NCBI RefSeq assembly: GCF_006874425.1
Contig: NZ_VIJZ01000020.1
Coordinates: 1-47,569 of the forward strand
Length of the DNA: 47,569 bases
Reading direction: 5' to 3'
Source of the DNA: Paenibacillus ottowii
GTDB taxonomy: Bacteria; Bacillota; Bacilli; Paenibacillales; Paenibacillaceae
Below are positions 9,364 to 17,300 of the stretch, one piece after another. How positions within the stretch are numbered: the stretch's first letter is position 1; every line of letters begins with the position of its first letter. Position numbers and translations under genes: made by a program. The notes under the pieces were generated by a model that saw only the letters and a list, made by a program, of their open reading frames with translations, was not told where the DNA came from and did not search any database.

Positions 9364-10622
9364 GATTCCCACCGATATTTGCGGTGAAATTCATAGATTT
9401 CCTCCAGATATAATCGTTGTCTCCCTTTCCCGGAATCGATCACTCCAGGAACCAATTGAAAATCAAGTTTGGTATTGCGGGTTCCAAAACGTACAGCGCC
9501 ACTGCCTTTCAGCAAGGATTCATATTCATCCATGGATAATTGGTAGCGGTCATCCAAATTACGTTCGATCTCAAAACGACGTAGATATTCCTGGCTTTGC
9601 GGCATGACCACCCCGCTATAAAATTCCGAGCAGCAGCCTGATCCATAGGAAAAGCAGCCAATCCGCTTCGGAGAATCAAATGTCCCCTTATCAATCGTAC
9701 CTGCCAAGGACAGATACAAGGTCGCTCCCATAATATTGCCGACTCGTTGACAATACTCCAATCCGGGCTTTACACGTTGTATATAATCTGCCTCAATCTC
9801 ATTTGGTTTGGCCTGAGTCATCCGTCGCATCATTGTTCGATGTGCTCCTTTTACCATTCCACCAAATGGGGTATGGAAGGAAAGATACTGGAAGGTATCT
9901 TTATAGTCCACTCCTTGTACCCGTTTCTGATATTCCAAAAACGCTTGCTCGCAGCAGTCCAGATAGGACATTAAAGACAAGTCTGCATCTCCGGCCTCGC
10001 TATCTGGTATCGGCCGACAAGTATCCATTACCTCATAGCCATAATATCCATTAGCACCCGCATCGACTTGGAATATATGAGGGTTTTCACTAATGAGCAT
10101 GGCCACAGCTCCTGCCCCTCCGCTTGGTTCGGCGTAAGACCAATCCTCACTCAAAACATCCCCGCCTTCAGCAGCAATAAATCGTGAGATATCACTGGCA
10201 ATAACAAGTGCTTTGGCGCCTGGCGAGACCTGGGATAAAATAAAATTCACCGCCATTTGGAATCCGGCGGTACCTGAATAGCAGGCTTGCTTGAGTTCAA
10301 ATAGCCTACAATTTCGGTTGAGTCCCAAATAGTGGTGAATGTATGTACTGATTGATTTTCCAAAATCAATCCCTGATTCTGTACAGGTTATAAGCATTTC
10401 GATACGGTTTTTTTCCGCTTCAGAGAGAGCGTCTACCAACGGTTTTGCCGCATTGACTCCGAAGGTAACCGGATCTTCATAGGGCAGGGCAACTGCCTTT
10501 TCTTTCATTAATAAATTTTCAAATCTCGCAGGGTCCAACTGCCTGTGCTGTGCTAATTGCATGACATCCAGATAGGCTGAGCCCCCAAACACGTTCATCG
10601 CCTCAATTCCTACCAATACCAT
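9360..10622 (-). CDS. HMG-CoA synthase-like enzyme for polyketide beta-branching (PksG-like)
   Basis: 420 residues, full length for the family. The triad of HMG synthases is visible: Glu82 (CTESGID), Cys114 (KQACYSGTAGF) and His250 (LSFHTPFGG). The enzyme adds an acetyl unit, delivered by the cassette ACP, to a beta-keto thioester on a PKS carrier, giving an HMG-type intermediate. The flanking decarboxylating KS and ACP (10638-12102) and the two crotonases make this the polyketide type rather than the mevalonate enzyme. AGGGGGAG precedes the ATG by about 5 nt, and the gap to the KS gene is only 15 bp, so co-transcription is almost certain. Confidence 0.95.
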   Translation of the reverse strand: MVLVGIEAMNVFGGSAYLDVMQLAQHRQLDPARFENLLMKEKAVALPYEDPVTFGVNAAKPLVDALSEAEKNRIEMLITCTESGIDFGKSISTYIHHYLGLNRNCRLFELKQACYSGTAGFQMAVNFILSQVSPGAKALVIASDISRFIAAEGGDVLSEDWSYAEPSGGAGAVAMLISENPHIFQVDAGANGYYGYEVMDTCRPIPDSEAGDADLSLMSYLDCCEQAFLEYQKRVQGVDYKDTFQYLSFHTPFGGMVKGAHRTMMRRMTQAKPNEIEADYIQRVKPGLEYCQRVGNIMGATLYLSLAGTIDKGTFDSPKRIGCFSYGSGCCSEFYSGVVMPQSQEYLRRFEIERNLDDRYQLSMDEYESLLKGSGAVRFGTRNTKLDFQLVPGVIDSGKGRQRLYLEEIYEFHRKYRWES

Positions 10623-10637
10623 AATGCTCCCCCTTTC

Positions 10638-11885
10638 TTAAATACCCGACTCATATTTTTGCATACAAATGGCCGTATTGATTCCGCCAAACCCCATGCT
10701 CAGATTTATCGTATTGTGAATAACTGCTGGAATAGGCTCATTTTTCACCCAGTTGCAATTCACTCCGATAGGCCCCTCCAAATTACGCGTAGGATGAAGT
10801 CTCGACTCCTTCATCTGTAAAAGAGTAGCAATAATTTCAACCGTCCCGGCTGCACTCAGGCCATGGCCGATAATGGATTTGGTTGCGTTGATATAAGCGT
10901 GTGATAGATTACAATCCTGTATTGCTTTTATTTCGATCTCATCGCCAACTACTGAGCCTGTCCCATGAGGATTAATATAATCAATTTTTTCCGGCGACAG
11001 CTTTGCCTTCTCCAAGGCCCTTTTAATCACTCGAACCTCGCCTTCATAAGAGGGATTGGGGTTGCGGTTCCGATCCATCCCCATGTCCCAGCCTGTAAGC
11101 TTTGCATAGGACTTCCCCTGACGCTTCATTGCAAAATCCGAGCGCTCTATGACGATAACTCCGCAGGATTCCCCATATATGAACCCGTCGCGCATCTGGT
11201 CAAAGGGGCGACATGCCATAGCTGGTTCATCAGCATATCGGTCGCTTCCCATCGCTCCCAAGGACCGCAGTGCCTGGCATTCCAAATACGAAATATCCAT
11301 CAACGCCCCCATCGCAATACACACATCGACCCGATTCGCTTGAATCGCCTCCATCGCTTGAATGATGGCGACTTGTCCACTCGCGGAAGCCCCTCCGATA
11401 GTATATGCTAACCCTTGGATGCCGAATTGCTCGGTACATAGTCCACACAAATCAGTATCCATAAAGGAAAGCCCATAGGTCGGAGGTACAAAGTACATTT
11501 TTTCACGATAAGTTTCATAGGTTTGGTATAATTCCCGTTGCTGAAAATTGGAGCCTCCAATCACCAGTCCAATCCGGCTTGGGTCGACGTGATCCAACTG
11601 AGCATCATCCCAGGCCTCTTGAAGGGTAACCATTGCCACCTGCCCCGATAATGATGCGGTTCGCAACAATCGTTTGGAAATGGCCTCCGGATAAGACAGA
11701 GAAGGCAGCTCCGCACCTATAAATGATGCTTCCCCTTTTCTGCCTGGACGTTGCATCACTCCAAATGCATGTTGCCCTTTGAACAGCGCCGAAGCAAAGG
11801 CAGTCTTCCCTTGGCCAATCGACGAAGTAACACCAACTCCCGTAATAACCAACTCAGGCTCTTTATAATTTGGCATAGAGCGCAT
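10638..11885 (-). CDS. Decarboxylating ketosynthase-like protein of the HMG cassette (PksF-like)
   Basis: 415 residues, beta-ketoacyl synthase fold. The active-site Cys is replaced by Ser167: the usual TACSSS segment reads GGASASG. The two His motifs remain (NPHGTGS and IIGHGLSAAG). Cys-to-Ser KS proteins in beta-branching cassettes decarboxylate malonyl-ACP to acetyl-ACP instead of condensing. The gene overlaps the ACP gene by 23 bp, and AGGAG inside the ACP end lies 9 nt before the chosen ATG; the ATG three codons later is too far from it. Partners are the ACP at 11863-12102 and the HMG synthase downstream. Confidence 0.93.
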   Translation of the reverse strand: MRSMPNYKEPELVITGVGVTSSIGQGKTAFASALFKGQHAFGVMQRPGRKGEASFIGAELPSLSYPEAISKRLLRTASLSGQVAMVTLQEAWDDAQLDHVDPSRIGLVIGGSNFQQRELYQTYETYREKMYFVPPTYGLSFMDTDLCGLCTEQFGIQGLAYTIGGASASGQVAIIQAMEAIQANRVDVCIAMGALMDISYLECQALRSLGAMGSDRYADEPAMACRPFDQMRDGFIYGESCGVIVIERSDFAMKRQGKSYAKLTGWDMGMDRNRNPNPSYEGEVRVIKRALEKAKLSPEKIDYINPHGTGSVVGDEIEIKAIQDCNLSHAYINATKSIIGHGLSAAGTVEIIATLLQMKESRLHPTRNLEGPIGVNCNWVKNEPIPAVIHNTINLSMGFGGINTAICMQKYESGI

Positions 11886-12102
11886 CCGTCAATTCTCCTA
11901 CATTTTTCACGCCAGATAACTCAACGCGAGGAATATTAAGAGATAGTGCTTCCATTGTTTTCATTACAATATCGGCTCGATCTACCGAATCTGCACCCAA
12001 ATCCACCAAACGATCCTCATAATGGAACGGGTGATCCTTTAACTCCGGAAGCACCTCGCAAATACAACGTTTAACGATTTCAAATACTTCTTCTTTATGC
12101 AT
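11863..12102 (-). CDS. Free-standing acyl carrier protein of the HMG cassette (AcpK-like)
   Basis: 79 residues, one helical carrier domain with the phosphopantetheine Ser39 in GADSVDRAD. It is inferred to carry malonyl, then acetyl after decarboxylation by the neighbouring KS, and to donate acetyl to the HMG synthase. It must be activated by a phosphopantetheinyl transferase, and one is encoded 25 bp upstream. GGGAGGG lies 5 nt before the ATG. Its stop overlaps the KS start. Confidence 0.95.
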   Translation of the reverse strand: MHKEEVFEIVKRCICEVLPELKDHPFHYEDRLVDLGADSVDRADIVMKTMEALSLNIPRVELSGVKNVGELTDALYAKL

Positions 12103-12127
12103 GTTTACCCTCCCAAAATTGAATTAT

Positions 12128-12889
12128 TTACAGACATCTTTGATGAAAAAGCGGATTAAATGGCTCACATATTCGAGACATGTTCATACTCCATTCCGTC
12201 TTTCTCGGCGCTACAATAGTAAAGATGTAGTTACCCAACCGATACGACTGGGCAGCATATTGTGGGAAATGCGAAAATGTACTCCGGAAGCATCCACCTT
12301 GAAGTCTGATCTCGTTAATTTCAAGCACTTGCGATGATGCTGTAAAGCCAGTGCGCAATATTTTCGAAATCGCCTCCTTTACCGTCCAAGAAACCGTCAC
12401 TAAAACGGAGTACTCCTCTATTCCTCGGACAGCTGCGATCCTTTCCCTTTCCTCCATCGTCAGTAGGCTTTCCATAGTCTTAATTCGACCGGGATTGATC
12501 TTCTCAATATCAATGCCCATAGGATGTGCTTCTGGAAAAACAACAGCGGTCCCAATATCATCACAGTGGGCAATGCTCACTTGGTAGCCGGGGGCAGCGG
12601 TAGCTCGAAGCAAGGGCTGGCCAAAAACACCTGTCTCCACGCTTATGTTGCGCAGGTTCGGCTCGCTTAACAGCACCGATGCTGCTTGTTTTGCACTTAG
12701 CCTGCCGAGCATAAAGTTGGCTTTTCGACGCTGGAATAGCAGGCTCTCGAAGTAGCTACACTCTTCTGGATGAAACATCTCCGAATCGAGAGAAGCGCCG
12801 GCATGGCAAACTGCATGCACAATACTGACAGCTGCCTTCATCACAGTCTCTTCCCGCTTCAACATGAGCTGTTCCGTATACAAGACCAC
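12128..12889 (-). CDS. Sfp-type 4'-phosphopantetheinyl transferase
   Basis: About 253 residues. Sfp-family motifs are present: the basic HPMGIDIEK metal/CoA segment and WTVKEAISK near the end of the second half-domain. It transfers 4'-phosphopantetheine from CoA to Ser of carrier domains, here probably the cassette ACP and all carriers of the adjacent megasynthase. Start choice: AGGAGG at 12898-12903 is only 2 nt from the ATG at 12895 but 8 nt from the GTG two codons later (12889), so GTG is preferred. A dedicated PPTase inside the cluster suggests the operon can mature its own carriers. The upstream leader contains a terminator (12949-12985). Confidence 0.93.
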   Translation of the reverse strand: MVLYTEQLMLKREETVMKAAVSIVHAVCHAGASLDSEMFHPEECSYFESLLFQRRKANFMLGRLSAKQAASVLLSEPNLRNISVETGVFGQPLLRATAAPGYQVSIAHCDDIGTAVVFPEAHPMGIDIEKINPGRIKTMESLLTMEERERIAAVRGIEEYSVLVTVSWTVKEAISKILRTGFTASSQVLEINEIRLQGGCFRSTFSHFPQYAAQSYRLGNYIFTIVAPRKTEWSMNMSRICEPFNPLFHQRCL

Positions 12890-12948
12890 GTGCATGTCCT
12901 CCTATAAGTAGACAGCTTCTTACCAAAATGGAATCAAACGCTCAAACC

Positions 12949-12985
12949 AAAAAAAACCTTCAATTCCCTTTAAGGGCTCTGAAAG
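12949..12985 (-). terminator. Intrinsic terminator in the loaP-PPTase leader
   Basis: On the minus strand a hairpin at 12985-12957 pairs CTTTCAG with TTGAAGG (G-U pairs included) and CCCT with AGGG, separated by an AG/AA internal loop, and is followed by eight T residues (12956-12949). It stands between loaP and the rest of the operon, about 55 nt before the PPTase start. It fits an attenuator that LoaP would override. Confidence 0.75.
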
Positions 12986-12991
12986 CTTCCA

Positions 12992-13014
12992 CTTGGAGAA
13001 GAATATCCCCAAAG
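12992..13014 (-). promoter_or_regulatory. Leader RNA hairpin just after loaP (candidate antitermination element)
   Basis: On the minus strand CTT-(T)-GGGGA pairs with TTCTCC-AAG around an AU-rich loop, 10 bp past the loaP stop and 6 nt before the terminator stem. LoaP of Bacillus velezensis is known to need a hairpin in the target leader; whether this stem plays that part is inference. Confidence 0.4.
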
Positions 13015-13024
13015 ATTGTTCTAT

Positions 13025-13546
13025 TTAAACTTTACTGATAATTTCTAAAGCTACGTTCACTAGTCTGATATCACCCATAAATTCTAACTGAATAACTGCC
13101 TGTCTTTTATGTCTGTCTATCTTTTTTACTATGCTGCTTCTTCCTTTAAGCGGTCCATCTATGATACATATCTTGTCTCCTTCAATAATTCCAATTGAGG
13201 ATTCTATACAATATCTATCATTGCATAAACTCTCTAAAACTTGTCTCTCGCAATTTCGCATGGAAGCTTCTAACTTCGAATATCTCAATAAACGAATGAT
13301 ATCACTGGAAGTGTAAATCATTGAATTTGTACTTGTTACGAACTGCAAGTCAGGTAAGTTCGACTCAATAAATACATAACTGGGGAACAAAGGTGCTAAT
13401 TCTTTCTTGACTGTTCCTGCTACTTTAAATAGCCTCTCTTGGAGCGGTATAAATGGTTTGTAATCTTCAGAATCAAACCACTTATTAAATAGTTGTTTAA
13501 CTCTTTCTTCCCTGCCCGTTCGTACAAAAAGTACGTACCAATTCAC
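13025..13546 (-). CDS. loaP: LoaP-type NusG paralogue (transcription antiterminator)
   Basis: About 173 residues: NGN domain (about 1-110, starting NWYVLFVRTGREERV) and a C-terminal KOW domain (EGDKICIIDGPLKG region). Specialised NusG paralogues bind RNA polymerase and let it read through terminators in long operons; LoaP of B. velezensis does this for polyketide operons. Here it sits directly upstream of a polyketide operon with two internal terminators, so a dedicated role is inferred. Start choice: AGGAG (13556-13560) directly abuts the ATG at 13555 but is 9 nt from the GTG at 13546, which is preferred. A perfect consensus promoter lies about 210 bp upstream. Housekeeping NusG is unlikely because that gene normally sits in the secE-rplK neighbourhood. 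Confidence 0.92.
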   Translation of the reverse strand: MNWYVLFVRTGREERVKQLFNKWFDSEDYKPFIPLQERLFKVAGTVKKELAPLFPSYVFIESNLPDLQFVTSTNSMIYTSSDIIRLLRYSKLEASMRNCERQVLESLCNDRYCIESSIGIIEGDKICIIDGPLKGRSSIVKKIDRHKRQAVIQLEFMGDIRLVNVALEIISKV

Positions 13547-13740
13547 TTCGCTCATCTCCTAACAAAACATACTGCAACTCCTATTATGTCTGCTGCCAGT
13601 ATATAACATAGCTTCGCCCTTTCACTTATCCTGCTTGATAAGCTACATTCTCTCACGCTATATCCCTCATTAGTGGTTAACGTGACCCGCCAGCGATTAA
13701 CCGTAACAAGTTCCTTTATTTTTCATATAATCATATAACT

Positions 13741-13756
13741 GGAATAATATAATTCC
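13741..13756. promoter_or_regulatory. Palindrome at the predicted loaP transcription start
   Basis: GGAAT-N6-ATTCC, directly downstream of the -10 box of the loaP promoter and covering the expected +1. It could be an operator or an initial-transcribed-region element. Only the symmetry and position are seen. Confidence 0.4.
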
Positions 13757-13785
13757 ATTATAATCCTCTGCTCAAACCGTGTCAA
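13757..13785 (-). promoter_or_regulatory. Consensus sigma-A promoter for loaP and the PKS operon
   Basis: Reading leftwards: TTGACA (13785-13780), a 17-nt spacer and TATAAT (13762-13757), a perfect match to the vegetative consensus. Expected start near 13750, giving a leader of about 200 nt before loaP. A perfect match predicts strong constitutive initiation, so control probably comes from a repressor at the adjoining palindromes or from attenuation downstream. Confidence 0.9.
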
Positions 13786-13800
13786 TTGCCATTTTGGCAA
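13786..13800. promoter_or_regulatory. Inverted repeat abutting the loaP -35 box
   Basis: TTGCCA-TTT-TGGCAA, a perfect 6-bp inverted repeat with a 3-nt spacer, directly upstream of the -35 hexamer. Its place and symmetry suggest a regulator binding site. The regulator is unknown and none is encoded next to it. Confidence 0.5.
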
Positions 13801-13866
13801 CAACGAAGTCTATCTTTTGGGGATGAAGAGCCTTTTCACCCTTTAAAACTCACCACTTTTACCCGC

Positions 13867-14544
13867 TCATTTGAAATTGAATAGACCTATTTGGTTGGGA
13901 CGCATTCTGAAATTAACAAACGTCTCCATACTCGTAAATTGAAAATAAATATTTTCATCCATAAGGTGACTGAGTGGGAAACCAGGTGCTTTCCCATATG
14001 AATGAGCAGGATAAATTTGAACGGAGCTATCAACCTTTCGCTTTATTTTTTGAATGCTATTATATAAGTCTTTCGGATCGCCTCCATTCGGATCACAAAA
14101 GCCACATCCTTCAATAAAAACAGTATCTCCTGTAAATAAGTGATTTGATAAATGATAGCATACACTTCCCACCGTATGTCCTGGGGTCATAAGACTTATA
14201 ATTTCCGTATCTCCAAGCTTGATAAGGTCCCTGTCTTTAATAGGATGTAAATTTTTACATCTAAAGTGGTAAAAATCGATTTCTTGTATGGACATGAATA
14301 CGTGGGGGTTGTACTTTTCCAGAAGCGGATTTACCAGATTAACATGATCTAAATGTGAATGGGTTAATAGTATGGCTTTGAGATTACCATTCAACCGATG
14401 AAGATATGACTCTATTTTCAATAAATCCCATGACGGATCGACAATAGCAATGTCGCCTGTATTCTTATCCATTACAATATATACATAGTTAATGAAATTC
14501 ATAGAACGGACTCTTAACTGTTCCATATGGTACGTCAGACTCAT
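13867..14544 (-). CDS. Metallo-beta-lactamase-fold hydrolase (PksB/BaeB-like)
   Basis: About 225 residues from the ATG at 14544; the frame is open 22 codons further to a TTG (14610) without a clear ribosome site. The zinc-binding motif THSHLDH is intact, followed by PGHTVGS, FTGDTVF and PAHSYG, a complete set of metal ligands. Stand-alone MBL hydrolases of the PksB/BaeB type are regular members of trans-AT PKS clusters and are thought to hydrolyse thioesters, possibly clearing stalled acyl groups. Here it is upstream of loaP and co-directional, but the strong loaP promoter lies between them, so it may be transcribed separately. It also resembles glyoxalase II; the cluster context decides the call. 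Confidence 0.85.
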   Translation of the reverse strand: MSLTYHMEQLRVRSMNFINYVYIVMDKNTGDIAIVDPSWDLLKIESYLHRLNGNLKAILLTHSHLDHVNLVNPLLEKYNPHVFMSIQEIDFYHFRCKNLHPIKDRDLIKLGDTEIISLMTPGHTVGSVCYHLSNHLFTGDTVFIEGCGFCDPNGGDPKDLYNSIQKIKRKVDSSVQIYPAHSYGKAPGFPLSHLMDENIYFQFTSMETFVNFRMRPNQIGLFNFK

Positions 14545-14973
14545 ATCAGCTTCACTGAACCCACCTTCCCATGACCCACTCCAAATTTGTACGTAAAATT
14601 TACTGTTCAAATGCGGCTGAATTGATCTGCATCACTTATGCTGCAGTCTTTGCTAAGAGTTCCTGAATAACAAGCATTTTTGCCCTTTTCGGAATACTTC
14701 TTGCCTCTAAAGTCTTTTGTCGAAAGTTGCTGTATCAATGATTATAGCAACTTATGCAATAGAAAGGCCTCGGCCCTCTGTTACAAGATTTTGCTTTTAT
14801 AGAGTTGTCTGAGCGCTATTTTCTGAATTTAAAAACAAATAAACACCATTAGACTGTCTCCATCTGTTCCTGCTCCGCATTATGAATTAACAGGACATGG
14901 TTATGCAGACAAATTCGTGATAATATCTATGTCACAGTAAGTAGATATGAATTAATTGTTTGGAGGGATAAGT
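14545..14973. other. Intergenic region between the MBL hydrolase and cysK
   Basis: No complete gene. On the minus strand a short open stretch (about 14636-14720) ends in a stop and reads like the end of a protein (SIPKRAKMLVIQELLAKTAA), perhaps a gene remnant; I do not recognise it. The rest must hold the cysK promoter; no convincing -35/-10 pair was found. Confidence 0.4.
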
Positions 14974-15915
14974 TTGACTAAAATTCATCAGAAGTTGACA
15001 GAATTAATTGGAAATACCCCTTTGTTAGCACTGTTAAACTACAGCCAAATCCAAAATATTGAGGCACACGTAGTAGCAAAGTTGGAATATTTAAATCCGG
15101 CCGGGAGCGTTAAGGACCGAATTGGATATGCTATGATTAAAGACGCTGAGGAGAAAGGCTTAATCAATAAAGACTCCATTATTATCGAGCCGACAAGTGG
15201 CAATACTGGGATCGGACTTGCATTTGCAGCTGCGCCTCTTGGATATAAACTTATAATTACACTTCCTGAAACATTTAGTATCGAACGTCGCAAGCTTTTG
15301 TCTGCGTTTGGTGCTGAGCTTGTGTTAACTCCGGGATCCGAGGGGATGAGAGGCGCTATCAAGCGTGCTGAGCTCTTGGCTGCGGAAACACCGAACTCTT
15401 TCATACCACAGCAATTCAGCAATCCTGCCAATCCAGAAATTCATCGCAAAACTACAGCAGAGGAAATCTGGCAGGATACAGACGGCAGTGTAGATATTTT
15501 TATCGCGGGCGTAGGTACAGGTGGAACGATTTCGGGTGTTGGACAAGTATTGAAGGAACGAAAACCTTCTGTAAAAGTGATAGCCGTCGAACCGTTCGAT
15601 TCACCCGTGCTGTCTGGCGGTACTCCAGGGCCACATCAACTACAAGGACTCGGTGCTGGTTTTATTCCAAATAACTTTAATGATGAATATGTGGATGAGG
15701 TTTTCAAAGTTAAAAACGAAGATGCGTATGAAACTGCACGCCTGCTTGCCAAAACAGAAGGATTGCTTGTTGGTATTTCTTCGGGGGCTGCGGTTTATGC
15801 AGCAACACAAATTGCGAAGCTTCCGGAAAACAGAGGCAAGACGATCGTCGTTATATTGCCTGATACAGGTGAGCGTTATTTGTCCACTCCGCTTTTCTCA
15901 GACGTAGAATTATAA
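14974..15915 (+). CDS. cysK: Cysteine synthase A (O-acetylserine sulfhydrylase)
   Basis: 313 residues, full length. PLP-dependent enzyme making L-cysteine from O-acetylserine and sulfide. The PLP lysine is Lys47 in NPAGSVKDR; the substrate loop EPTSGNTGIG and the phosphate-binding GTGGTISG follow. Start is the TTG at 14974, with GGAGGG 6 nt upstream; an earlier in-frame TTG at 14956 lies before that ribosome site. Transcribed divergently from the polyketide cluster, and probably not part of it. A hairpin terminator follows directly. Confidence 0.96.
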   Translation: MTKIHQKLTELIGNTPLLALLNYSQIQNIEAHVVAKLEYLNPAGSVKDRIGYAMIKDAEEKGLINKDSIIIEPTSGNTGIGLAFAAAPLGYKLIITLPETFSIERRKLLSAFGAELVLTPGSEGMRGAIKRAELLAAETPNSFIPQQFSNPANPEIHRKTTAEEIWQDTDGSVDIFIAGVGTGGTISGVGQVLKERKPSVKVIAVEPFDSPVLSGGTPGPHQLQGLGAGFIPNNFNDEYVDEVFKVKNEDAYETARLLAKTEGLLVGISSGAAVYAATQIAKLPENRGKTIVVILPDTGERYLSTPLFSDVEL

Positions 15916-15920
15916 AACGC

Positions 15921-15950
15921 CGAGGGCAGGAACCCCCCTGCCTCTTTTGT
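15921..15950 (+). terminator. cysK terminator
   Basis: GC-rich stem (GGGCAGG with CCTGCC) around an AACCCC loop, followed by TCTTTTGTT, starting 6 bp after the cysK stop. Confidence 0.75.
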
Positions 15951-16766
15951 TATGTTTCCAGGCGCGACAAGCAAGAGCCATAGAACGAATTGATTCCTTT
16001 TTTCGCTAGCGAAGTAAACGTTATCTTGGCACAGCGCGATATCGTTGGAGCTCATCAGGCTTTTTCTGTAAAAGTGGCCTCCTCCATAGTAGTCTTGTAC
16101 CAATCTGTAAGCCTCGTTCATTAACTTGATGCGGGTGTTATACATCGTTACCGTTACCCTTAAGTTCCCCTCCTCTATATGTAGCCTCTAAACTCCAGAT
16201 CATTCGAGGTTTAATATCGTAAAATGCCTATTTTCAGATGAGGAAATGTAATGATCTTTTGGTCACCATCCCAGCCTTCTATGATTACAATATAGAGCGT
16301 ACCCGTCTTCGCTCAGCAGAATCATTGTAGAGTATTCATATTAGCGTTCAATAACAGGCACCAAAGCATTCAACTTCTTAGTTACCTGGCGTTTCCGTTT
16401 TGCAGAAGTTTACGACAGCGCACGTGAAGCCAGGGGAAGATTATGGGGGCGATATTCCTGAGCCAGTAGGATAAGAGAAGAACAGCAGTACATTTAATGT
16501 GTATATTCCTAAATGCCTTCGTCATCCATTGCTAAAAGGGGCTACCTAAAATTATCCCTTGAACCAGCCTTGCCTTTACAAATTGAGCAAATGAGGGATT
16601 TACAATAAAATCGGCCCCCCGATTAACTCAGCCTAAACAGACGCATCGCAGTTTCAGCCAACCCCAATAGCGTTCATTCACCACATTGGTGCCAAGATAC
16701 CAAAGGCTGCAGCACATTAGATACATTTAAACTTTCAGGAAATTATCCAAGTAGGAGGAAATAACC
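15951..16766. other. Long stretch without a recognisable gene
   Basis: About 0.8 kb. A minus-strand frame (15876-16145, 89 codons) overlaps the cysK end and terminator and is not convincing. A plus-strand fragment near 16400-16480 ends in GEDYGGDIPEPVG and may be a gene remnant. Nothing else could be identified. Confidence 0.4.
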
Positions 16767-17087
16767 ATGGCATTTGAAGGTTATGGAGAAGACAAACGAG
16801 AACAATGGTTTCACTGGCCGTTCCCCTTGTCGGTATCAATACTGTATGTGGATGCGGATGTAGATGAAGCAGAAACGAAATGGTACCTCATTGACGAACA
16901 AGAAAAACACCTGATCAGAATTAGGGATGAAAAGCAAATTGAACTGCTTCATCATTGCATGTATGGAGTCTTGTTAAATGACGAAAAGATCAACTGGATT
17001 ATTGATAAAAATGGCGGTCGATTTACCTATCACGATAGTGTGCAAGATTTTATCAACTTCCAGAAAGAATACCTTGATACACTATAA
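16767..17087 (+). CDS. Hypothetical acidic protein, 106 residues
   Basis: Not recognised. Start is well supported: AGGAGG 8 nt before the ATG. The protein is soluble, rich in Asp, Glu and Trp, without signal peptide or membrane segment, and begins MAFEGYGEDKREQWF. It stands alone between a gene-poor stretch and a strong terminator (17102-17139), so it is probably a monocistronic unit. Composition and ribosome site make it a real gene; function unknown. Confidence 0.8.
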   Translation: MAFEGYGEDKREQWFHWPFPLSVSILYVDADVDEAETKWYLIDEQEKHLIRIRDEKQIELLHHCMYGVLLNDEKINWIIDKNGGRFTYHDSVQDFINFQKEYLDTL

Positions 17088-17101
17088 GAGGCGTGAACAG
17101 T

Positions 17102-17139
17102 AAAAGCTCTACTGACCAATTAAGGTTAGCAGAGCTTTT
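17102..17139 (+). terminator. Strong intrinsic terminator
   Basis: AAAAGCTCT...AGAGCTTTT with further pairing of CTGACC and GGTTAG around a short loop, 14 bp after the stop of the 106-residue protein. The A- and T-runs on both sides could let it act in both directions. Confidence 0.85.
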
Positions 17140-17230
17140 CCATATAATATTTGCCCAAGCCCTTTCTCTGAAATCGCTCATCGATTAGAAACCGATCGAA
17201 CCAGATACGTTTATTATAAAGGCACTCCTC

Positions 17231-17271
17231 AAAACAGAAAAACACCCTACCAGTTCGGCTAGTAGGGTGTT
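17231..17271 (-). terminator. Terminator of the small YjcZ-like gene
   Basis: On the minus strand AACACCCTAC pairs with GTAGGGTGTT around an 11-nt loop and is followed by TTTCTGTTTT. Lies 30 bp past the stop of the gene at 17301-17417. Confidence 0.8.
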
Positions 17272-17300
17272 ACACGTTTTTAGGAGCTGATATCAAAAAA

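Noticed and set aside
14896..14924. CATGGT-N17-GATAAT as a cysK promoter
   Set aside because: The -35 is too far from consensus; no reliable promoter could be named.
15876..16145. Minus-strand frame of 89 codons after cysK
   Set aside because: It overlaps the cysK end and runs through the cysK terminator, no ribosome site is properly spaced, and the translated end is low in coding character. The first 50 residues look somewhat protein-like, so it could be a remnant.
16400..16480. Plus-strand fragment ending GEDYGGDIPEPVG, slightly like the end of a low-molecular-weight phosphatase
   Set aside because: Too short, interrupted upstream by stops, no start or ribosome site.
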